From contig JAGVDT010000035.1 in the NCBI GenBank assembly GCA_020058565.1, positions 1 through 9,409 on the forward strand: a stretch of 9,409 nucleotides of DNA, read 5' to 3'. Source of the DNA: Minisyncoccota bacterium. Lineage in GTDB: Bacteria > Patescibacteriota > Minisyncoccia > Phycocordibacterales > UBA2100. The notes beneath the pieces were generated by a model. That model searched no databases. It saw nothing but the letters and a program-made list of their open reading frames with translations, and had not been told where the DNA came from. Numbering within the stretch: position 1 is the first letter of the stretch; every line of letters begins with the position of its first letter. Below, piece after piece: positions 5,565 through 9,409 of this stretch. The translations under genes were made by a program, and so were the position numbers.

Positions 5565-5900
5565 TTATTCTTGTGTAAGAATAGTGACGATCTTCCCCTG
5601 AATTTCTAAAAACGCGTCTTCGGGACAGACTTCGATAAGCTCCATCTTGCGTTCGAACAAGTCTACTGCTCGCAATTGGGAAACAAGTGCTGCGCCTTGA
5701 ATTTTCTCGCCAAAAATGGGCACTTCTATGGGGTAACCTTTTTGTCTTGACGTTATTGGCACAAGAAATATGAGTCCGAATTTATTGTATTCTCTCGCGC
5801 TCATAACGACGGCAGGCCGTTTGCCCTTTTGCTCGCGTCCGCGAGCTGGATTGAGGTTCGTCCACACGATATCGCCGCGCGCAGGAACGTAGCGAGCCAT
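5565..5900 (-). CDS. mazF: MazF/PemK-type toxin, mRNA interferase
   Basis: Sequence-specific endoribonuclease toxin that stalls translation when its antitoxin is lost. From the ATG at 5900 it has 111 residues, the usual size. Family landmarks: RGDIVWTNLNPARGREQKGKRPAVV (residues 8-32) with the catalytic arginine region at KRP, PITS (48-51) with the conserved threonine, then GYPIEVPI and the GAALVSQLRAVDL strand-helix. A longer in-frame start at 5951 lies inside the antitoxin gene and adds 17 unrelated residues. The ATG one base after the mazE stop (TAA-T-ATG) is preferred. The gene faces rny tail copy 3, and a TATTCTT/AAGAATA hairpin overlaps its stop codon. The key residues look intact, so the toxin is probably active. 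Confidence 0.93.
   Translation of the reverse strand: MARYVPARGDIVWTNLNPARGREQKGKRPAVVMSAREYNKFGLIFLVPITSRQKGYPIEVPIFGEKIQGAALVSQLRAVDLFERKMELIEVCPEDAFLEIQGKIVTILTQE
5566..5583 (-). terminator. weak hairpin at the mazF end
   Basis: TATTCTT (5566-5572) and AAGAATA (5577-5583) form a 7-bp stem with a 4-nt loop over the mazF stop codon and last codons. No strong T-run follows, so termination is only possible, not shown. Confidence 0.3.
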
Positions 5901-5901
5901 A

Positions 5902-6165
5902 TTACCACTCGACGATTTCCTTGCCGACTTCCGGCATATCGAGCCAATCACGATCTTTTTTCGTGAGGTGGCGCGGCTTCATTCCCTTCAACAATTCTTT
6001 GAGGTTATAATGCGGAATTTTTTTCCTGAGTGATGAGATTTTAATAGAATCCCCAACAACATCAACGGCAAGGGGCTCACCTTCGTTGAGCGATAGCCGG
6101 GCAACGACCTTTTCTGGGATTCGTACCGCATAGCTATTCCCCCATTTCGCTATTTTCGTCTGCAT
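5902..6165 (-). CDS. mazE: MazE-type antitoxin, AbrB-like DNA-binding domain
   Basis: An 87-residue antitoxin. Residues 1-45 are a swapped-hairpin AbrB/MazE DNA-binding fold: KIAKWGNSYAVRIPEKVVARLSLNEGEPLAVDVVGDSIKIS. The C-terminal half (KELLKGMKPRHLTKKDRDWLDMPEVGKEIVEW) is the usual acidic, extended segment that wraps the toxin and blocks its active site. It is the first gene of a two-gene operon, with one base between its stop and the mazF ATG. The start at 6165 is supported by the KIAKWGNS opening and by a promoter that would begin transcription about 3 nt before it. A palindrome over the -10 suggests autorepression, as is known for this family. Confidence 0.93.
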   Translation of the reverse strand: MQTKIAKWGNSYAVRIPEKVVARLSLNEGEPLAVDVVGDSIKISSLRKKIPHYNLKELLKGMKPRHLTKKDRDWLDMPEVGKEIVEW

Positions 6166-6168
6166 AGT

Positions 6169-6202
6169 ATATACATTGTATATCCTTCTTTCTGCCTGTC
6201 AA
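6169..6202 (-). promoter_or_regulatory. mazEF promoter with palindromic operator
   Basis: On the minus strand TTGACA (6202-6197), a 16-nt spacer and TACAAT (6180-6175). The perfect palindrome ATATAC-AAT-GTATAT (6183-6169) covers the -10 and predicted start site, the expected place for a MazE or MazEF repressor. The predicted leader is about 3 nt. The -35 overlaps the left margin of rny tail copy 4. Confidence 0.65.
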
Positions 6203-6206
6203 TTGG

Positions 6207-6248
6207 ATCAGCGTCTCAGAGTTCCTGAAAATCGAATCTGTCCGATAG
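6207..6248 (+). pseudogene. rny tail copy 4, decayed
   Basis: In frame with its stop it reads ISVSEFLKIESVR, which aligns with ISVIRETRVIEYAR of rny with one codon missing. The match alone is modest. It is confirmed by what follows: CGATAGAGAAACG and CCCGAAAGGAGCC (6243-6270) match the block after tail copy 2 (4347-4372) in the same order and spacing. Confidence 0.7.
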
Positions 6249-6277
6249 AGAAACGATCCCGAAAGGAGCCATTTTAC
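6243..6277 (+). repeat. second copy of the post-tail hairpin block
   Basis: Two 13-nt identical runs shared with 4347-4372. The stem has decayed (GCCGTTTCT became GCCATTTTAC), so it no longer folds well. It marks the right boundary of the mazEF compartment. Confidence 0.75.
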
Positions 6278-6295
6278 AGTGTCGATCACCATAAT

Positions 6296-6652
6296 TCAAA
6301 CTGACACGCTCATGGACTGCAAAATGGATCTGATTCCCAACATCAGTATCAGAGACACCCATTGGGCCAATAACTTGTAGATTGTGTAGAAGAAACCGAA
6401 TTGCAACCTGCGAGAGATGCTGCCCTCCGCTATTAGCAAGGTGATAAAGAACACCGAAGCTAACGCAAGCAGTATAGTTGCCATCCTTCGATCAAACGTT
6501 TGTGCAGCGCTGCTACTATTCAACCAGAGCACATAACCGGTACTCAACAAAAATGACACGCTGACACCGAGCAGATTCGCAGCAATCCAGCAGATCTTGT
6601 GCCAGGCGCTGCGTATTGCAATTTGCATGTTCTCCGCAATGAGCGCCGACAT
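6296..6652 (-). CDS. small membrane protein, three predicted transmembrane helices
   Basis: Family not recognised. From the ATG at 6652 it has 118 residues with three hydrophobic segments: about 20-44 (ICWIAANLLGVSVSFLLSTGYVLWL), 57-76 (MATILLALASVFFITLLIAEG) and 86-106 (FGFFYTIYKLLAQWVSLILML). The connecting loops carry positive residues (FDRR, SRR). A longer start at 6691 is possible. I prefer 6652 because GGAAGG lies about 10 nt upstream. It runs in the same direction as the prephenate dehydratase gene and begins about 65 bp after that gene ends, so the two may share a transcript. Its 3' end stops just short of the decayed rny tail block, which places it outside the cargo array. Confidence 0.55.
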   Translation of the reverse strand: MSALIAENMQIAIRSAWHKICWIAANLLGVSVSFLLSTGYVLWLNSSSAAQTFDRRMATILLALASVFFITLLIAEGSISRRLQFGFFYTIYKLLAQWVSLILMLGIRSILQSMSVSV

Positions 6653-6716
6653 CTGCAAGATCCTTCCCGCAGTTGCCTGATGACAAGACAACGTACGCAG
6701 CGACTATTGGCAAGCG

Positions 6717-7277
6717 CTATTTTGCAGCGGCGATAAAAACAGTGTAGTTGAATTTAAGATCCTGTATGCTTTCTTCGAGTATCTTGAGCCTGTACATCTG
6801 CGCGGCTGCTCGCGAAGCTATCACTGCGGTAGATTTCGGTAATTTGCCGCTGGCGAGGTCTTCGGCGGCTTTAGCGGTGTCGGTATATGCCTCTATCTTA
6901 ACTTTTGGCCAGATGCGCTTGAGATACATTCGGCATTGTTTGAGCGCCTGATCGTGGGAAACTATTTTCTTTATCGAATCCGCAGTAGTGCCGTTTTTAA
7001 CTAAAAGATTGTGATGGATATCTATTTCAAACATCTTTCTGATGTGAAAGTTATGTTTGGCCATGGCATGCACTGCTTCGAGGACGATGCCGCCATTGGA
7101 ATTTTCTATAGGAAATATTCCGAAATCAATCTCCCCTTTCTCTAAGGCCGTTAACACATTTTCTGCGGTGATCAGGTATTCGATCGTGAATTTTTTATTT
7201 GGAAGCCATTTTTTAGCGTAGGTACGGCCCGCTTCTTCGCTAAAACTCCCTTTTGCGCCCATCACCCCTATTTTCAT
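6717..7277 (-). CDS. pheA: prephenate dehydratase domain protein without ACT domain
   Basis: The family converts prephenate to phenylpyruvate in phenylalanine synthesis. From the ATG at 7277 it has 186 residues, covering only the catalytic two-lobed domain. The usual C-terminal ACT domain that senses phenylalanine is absent. Seen motifs: MGAKGSFSEEA (6-16), PIENS (56-60), SHDQALKQC (107-115), AVIAS (151-155), and NYTVF (177-181) at the end. The last is normally N-x-TRF. The threonine needed for catalysis is kept, but the arginine is valine, so activity or substrate may differ. An ATG at 7316 is also in frame, but its 13 extra residues come from a dispersed repeat (SRPASNG), and family members usually begin like MKIGVMGAKG. 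No other aromatic pathway gene is nearby. Confidence 0.85.
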   Translation of the reverse strand: MKIGVMGAKGSFSEEAGRTYAKKWLPNKKFTIEYLITAENVLTALEKGEIDFGIFPIENSNGGIVLEAVHAMAKHNFHIRKMFEIDIHHNLLVKNGTTADSIKKIVSHDQALKQCRMYLKRIWPKVKIEAYTDTAKAAEDLASGKLPKSTAVIASRAAAQMYRLKILEESIQDLKFNYTVFIAAAK

Positions 7278-7290
7278 CCCGTTAGAGGCT
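7278..7290 (-). repeat. CTTCTAACGGG-type repeat, copy 1, touching the pheA start
   Basis: On the minus strand AGCCTCTAACGGG ends directly at the pheA ATG. It matches copies at 7383-7395, 7483-7494 and 7564-7580, in alternating orientation. Confidence 0.55.
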
Positions 7291-7382
7291 GGCCGCGAGT
7301 TTTGAACTTTGACCATGTATTTGATTGAAATGCCTCATTAGAAATGTGCGACGCAATTAACATAGTTGCGCTGCGTGCACAG

Positions 7383-7395
7383 CTTCTAACGGGAT
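7383..7395 (+). repeat. CTTCTAACGGG-type repeat, copy 2
   Basis: CTTCTAACGGGAT, in the opposite orientation to copies 1 and 3, so adjacent copies could pair as long stems. Confidence 0.55.
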
Positions 7396-7482
7396 TCATC
7401 CGAGATACTACCGAAATACCGTGGAAACACAACATATTTCCCCAAAAGGCAAATTGTGGATATCCTCAAATCGCGCATTGAC

Positions 7483-7494
7483 CCCGTTAGAAAC
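7483..7494 (-). repeat. CTTCTAACGGG-type repeat, copy 3
   Basis: CCCGTTAGAAAC on the plus strand, the inverse of copy 2 about 100 bp away. Confidence 0.55.
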
Positions 7495-7563
7495 TTTGCG
7501 AATCTACCGCTAGCTTCCTTCATTATTTGGCAGCTATGGACGAATTTCGTTATTCACGTTCAG

Positions 7564-7580
7564 GCTTCTAACTGGGTTGA
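7564..7580 (+). repeat. CTTCTAACGGG-type repeat, copy 4
   Basis: GCTTCTAACTGGGTTGA, same orientation as copy 2 with one inserted base in the core. Confidence 0.5.
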
Positions 7581-7630
7581 CACCCCCAAAACGTGGCTCA
7601 AAATGAGGATTATTGGTGGGAGCTTGCCTT

Positions 7631-7658
7631 TTGGTCGCTCTACCATCGTTTATAGGAT
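7631..7658 (+). promoter_or_regulatory. candidate HU promoter
   Basis: TTGGTC (7631-7636), a 16-nt spacer and TAGGAT (7653-7658). The same TAGGAT -10 is used before the 254-aa gene. A TACT-AAA-AGTA palindrome (7676-7686) sits in the predicted ~37-nt leader. Confidence 0.35.
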
Positions 7659-7701
7659 AGGGTCGAACGTATCTTTACTAAAAGTAGTGCGCAAAATTAC
7701 T

Positions 7702-7977
7702 ATGGCAAATAAGATGGACCTAGTGGAAAAAGTCGCTCAGACTATCGGCTGCACCAAGGCTGATGCAGAACGAGCAGTGGAGTCTATGATCGAGACGATC
7801 ACCACGGTACTCAAAAGAGGCGAGGAGGTTTCTATCGCGGGTCTCGGAATTTTCGAGGCAAAGACTCGCGCAGGTCGCACGGGCCGCAACCCTCGCACCG
7901 GCGCCACCATCCAGATCAAGGCGATGAAAGTTCCGAAATTCCGCGCCTCGAAGACTTTGAAGGACGCGATTAAATAA
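7702..7977 (+). CDS. HU-type DNA-binding nucleoid protein
   Basis: Small basic histone-like protein that binds and bends DNA as a dimer. From the ATG at 7702 it has 91 residues, the standard length. N-terminal helices carry MDLVEKVAQTIGCTKADAERAVESMIETITTVLKRG, followed by the signature GLGIF (47-51) and the DNA-gripping arm RAGRTGRNPRTGATIQI with the intercalating proline at residue 64. PKFRASKTLKDAIK (78-91) closes it. The frame stays open upstream to 7456, but those residues are not HU-like and include a repeat. A strong terminator follows, so it is probably monocistronic. HU is often the host factor for site-specific recombination, which may be relevant to the cargo array 2 kb away. Confidence 0.96.
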   Translation: MANKMDLVEKVAQTIGCTKADAERAVESMIETITTVLKRGEEVSIAGLGIFEAKTRAGRTGRNPRTGATIQIKAMKVPKFRASKTLKDAIK

Positions 7978-7979
7978 CG

Positions 7980-8011
7980 AGCTGGTAGCTTGATAGCTTG
8001 TAGCTGGTAGG
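7980..8011. repeat. AGCTGGTAGCTTG-type imperfect repeat after the HU stop
   Basis: AGCTGGTAGCTTGATAGCTTGTAGCTGGTAG is a run of overlapping TAGCT units, partly self-complementary. A related unit in inverse orientation lies just after the clpP stop at 2465. Confidence 0.45.
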
Positions 8012-8025
8012 AAATCCAACAAGAG

Positions 8026-8050
8026 CCCGCACGAAGCGGGTTTTTGTTTT
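8026..8050 (+). terminator. intrinsic terminator of the HU gene
   Basis: CCCGC-ACGAA-GCGGG followed by TTTTTGTTTT, a textbook hairpin plus T-run located about 50 nt after the HU stop codon. Confidence 0.85.
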
Positions 8051-8079
8051 GTGCCTCACTTCGTGTAAAGTTATCAGAA

Positions 8080-8125
8080 CTTGCCGCAAGCGAAGCCCTG
8101 CTTTGCTAAAGCTGCGCAAGGCAAG
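8080..8125 (+). other. inverted repeat just upstream of tRNA-Gly
   Basis: CTTGCC (8080-8085) pairs with GGCAAG (8120-8125), with an inner GCTTT-GCT-AAAGC hairpin. It ends on the first base of the tRNA, so it may be a 5' leader structure for processing, or compete with the tRNA fold. A possible promoter (TTGTTT about 8044, TAAAGT about 8066) lies on the edge of the HU terminator. Confidence 0.35.
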
Positions 8126-8195
8126 CGGGACTAGTTTAGTGGTAGAACAGCAGATTTCCAATCTGTTGGTGGGGGTTCGATTCCCCCGTCCCGCA
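8125..8195 (+). tRNA. tRNA-Gly, anticodon UCC
   Basis: Complete cloverleaf: acceptor GCGGGAC/GTCCCGC, short D arm with AGTGGTAG, anticodon stem GCAGA/TCTGT with loop TTTCCAA (anticodon at 8157-8159), and T arm GGGGG-TTCGATT-CCCCC. The discriminator base is A at 8195. CCA is not encoded and must be added by nucleotidyltransferase. The next protein gene starts at 8197, so the two are almost certainly on one transcript unless a promoter lies inside the tRNA. Confidence 0.97.
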
Positions 8196-8196
8196 C

Positions 8197-9409
8197 ATGA
8201 GGTTAGTACTCCCTATTTCCGTGATTTTTTTGATTGGCGCGGCAATTTTATTTATCACAGCACAGACCACACAAGAAACATCTAAATTCGCTACGCCAGT
8301 CGCCACAACGTCTCAACCTGCAGGTGTAGCCCAAACACAGGCTCTGACAGCCACTTCGACTATTTCTACCTCGACTCAGGAGGCAGTCTCTACAACTACA
8401 AAGTCGACAACTACCCCCAAAAAACCTGAATCTAAGCCAAAAAATCAGCCAATTGCTAAAAATCCTGTCCCTCCCCCACCAACCCCGGCTTTATCTCCCA
8501 ATCAAGTCGAAAGAACTCAGGCGCCATATACCACGCCGCCCGAATCATTCGAGACGATCGACAAAGTAACGCGGGAAGCCCTGGTAAACATCCTTTGTAT
8601 GCCGCAAGGTGGCTCGCTGCGCCCCATATCCGGCAGCGGCGTAATCATCGAACCCCGCGGCGTAGTACTCACCAATGCGCATGTGGCCCAATATGTGCTC
8701 CTGTCTCAAAGCGCCCAAATAAATCTCAACTGCACCATTCGCACAGGCTCCCCTGCTGCGTATCGCTGGAAGGCCATTGTGCTCTATATACCCCCAAAGT
8801 GGGTTGAGGAGCATTACAGAGAAATAAACGCCGACCGAACTTCGGGCACAGGTGAGCACGATTACGCATTACTCTTGCTAGTCAATGATGTGTCTGGTCA
8901 GCCAATAACGACGCCGCTCCCCTATTTGTCCCCGGAGACGCGTCAAAACGTGGCTTTTCTTGGCGACTATGTTCTCGTGGCAGGTTACCCCGCCGAATTC
9001 GTCGGGGGGCTCGTCACCCAGCAGAGCCTCTACGCCGCAACGTCAATTTCGACTATCAGAGAACTCCTAACCTTCACAGTCGAAACGATAGACGTCTTTT
9101 CCGTTGGCGGTGTCATTCAGGCACAAGGTGGTTCCTCGGGAGGCCCGGTAGTAAACGCGTGGCGTAAAGTAGTAGGACTGATAACCACTACCAGCGAAGG
9201 AGCCACGACAGCGGAGCGCGACCTGCATGCGCTGAATGTAAGCTATATCGACCGCGATCTGACTGCCCAGACGACTAAGGGACTCGACGCAATTTTAGCT
9301 TCTGATGTCAATCGACTAGCGCGGGAATTTTCACGTGAAACTGGTCCTGATCTCGTCCAAAAATACCTGGAATATCTGACTTGGTTTCTTTGTAAAAATC
9401 AAAAAGTAA
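8197..9409 (+). CDS. trypsin-like serine protease, secreted or membrane-anchored, 3' end beyond the window
   Basis: At least 404 residues, still open at the right edge. A hydrophobic N-terminal stretch (residues 3-20, LVLPISVIFLIGAAILFI) is a signal anchor or signal peptide. Next is a low-complexity linker of about 90 residues rich in Thr, Ser, Pro and Lys (30-118), typical of a wall-spanning spacer. The chymotrypsin-fold domain carries a complete triad: His162 in LTNAHVA, Asp222 in HDYALLLL, and Ser314 in QGGSSGGPVV. No PDZ domain is seen within the visible part, so it is not a standard HtrA as far as can be judged. The ATG lies one base after the tRNA-Gly 3' end, with no Shine-Dalgarno sequence. 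Cleavage at the tRNA end would leave an mRNA with a 1-nt leader. It probably works outside the cytoplasmic membrane in protein quality control or processing of surface proteins. Confidence 0.9.
   Translation, partial: MRLVLPISVIFLIGAAILFITAQTTQETSKFATPVATTSQPAGVAQTQALTATSTISTSTQEAVSTTTKSTTTPKKPESKPKNQPIAKNPVPPPPTPALSPNQVERTQAPYTTPPESFETIDKVTREALVNILCMPQGGSLRPISGSGVIIEPRGVVLTNAHVAQYVLLSQSAQINLNCTIRTGSPAAYRWKAIVLYIPPKWVEEHYREINADRTSGTGEHDYALLLLVNDVSGQPITTPLPYLSPETRQNVAFLGDYVLVAGYPAEFVGGLVTQQSLYAATSISTIRELLTFTVETIDVFSVGGVIQAQGGSSGGPVVNAWRKVVGLITTTSEGATTAERDLHALNVSYIDRDLTAQTTKGLDAILASDVNRLAREFSRETGPDLVQKYLEYLTWFLCKNQKV

Larger units (their letters stand above)
7318..7701. other. repeat-rich intergenic region between pheA and HU
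   Basis: No gene is supported. The region holds an imperfect stem TGTGCGACGCAA with TTGCGCTGCGTGCACA (about 7346-7382) followed at once by repeat copy 2, then copies 3 and 4, and the HU promoter. A frame open from 7456 into HU translates a repeat copy (DPVRNFANL) and is an artefact of the missing stop codon. Confidence 0.5.

Noticed and set aside
5329..5601. 90-aa frame that ends in rny-like residues
   Set aside because: The first 45 residues match nothing and span a perfect inverted repeat. The rest is the frameshifted rny tail copy.
5901..5951. Longer MazF start at 5951
   Set aside because: It lies inside mazE and adds 17 residues unlike the family. The ATG at 5900 fits the usual N terminus and the 1-nt gap.
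7456..7701. 82-residue N-terminal extension of HU
   Set aside because: HU has a standard length from the ATG at 7702, and the extension translates a dispersed repeat and the promoter.
1..9409. CRISPR array, insertion sequence or phage genes
   Set aside because: No regularly spaced repeats, transposase, integrase or structural phage proteins are visible on either strand.

Overview
The window looks like part of a small-genome bacterium of the Candidate Phyla Radiation, probably Parcubacteria. This is an inference. It rests on a TrmB-type regulator, a tRNA gene without encoded CCA, very short or absent 5' leaders on several genes, and short palindromic repeats between genes. There is no rRNA or other strong phylogenetic marker.

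Layout. Positions 1-1046 carry no convincing protein gene. They hold two divergent hairpin-rich transcription units that leave a shared AT-rich promoter region (about 643-826): a long one on the minus strand and a ~220-nt one on the plus strand that ends in an 11-bp hairpin. Next come a divergent pair, a TrmB-like regulator (minus) and clpP (plus), each with a promoter so close to its start codon that the mRNA should be leaderless. RNase Y (rny) follows, with its transmembrane anchor, coiled coil, KH and HD domains all intact.

The most unusual part is 4159-6277, just downstream of rny. The last ~20 codons of rny appear again three times. Copy 2 (4289-4351) encodes exactly the same 20 residues as the live gene, yet 15 of the 20 codons are changed synonymously. 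Copy 3 (5474-5558) shares a perfect 28-bp repeat with live rny and is frameshifted. Copy 4 (6207-6248) is decayed but keeps the same downstream hairpin block as copy 2. The tails divide the region into compartments: a 107-bp mini-insert with a strong hairpin; a segment with a 254-aa unknown protein (CxxC near the C terminus); and a mazEF toxin-antitoxin operon with its own promoter and palindromic operator. This resembles repeated insertion of small cargo units at the 3' end of an important gene, with the gene end rebuilt each time. No recombinase is present in the window.

Downstream, on the minus strand, are a short prephenate dehydratase without an ACT domain and a three-helix membrane protein. 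On the plus strand, beyond a repeat-rich intergenic region with four copies of a CTTCTAACGGG-type repeat, come an HU-type nucleoid protein with a strong terminator, tRNA-Gly(UCC), and a large trypsin-like secreted or anchored protease. The protease ATG lies one base after the tRNA, and its reading frame runs off the right edge of the window.

How the genes fit together. clpP, rny, HU and the tRNA are housekeeping genes for proteolysis, RNA decay, nucleoid structure and translation. The accessory material sits between the rny 3' end and the pheA-like operon.
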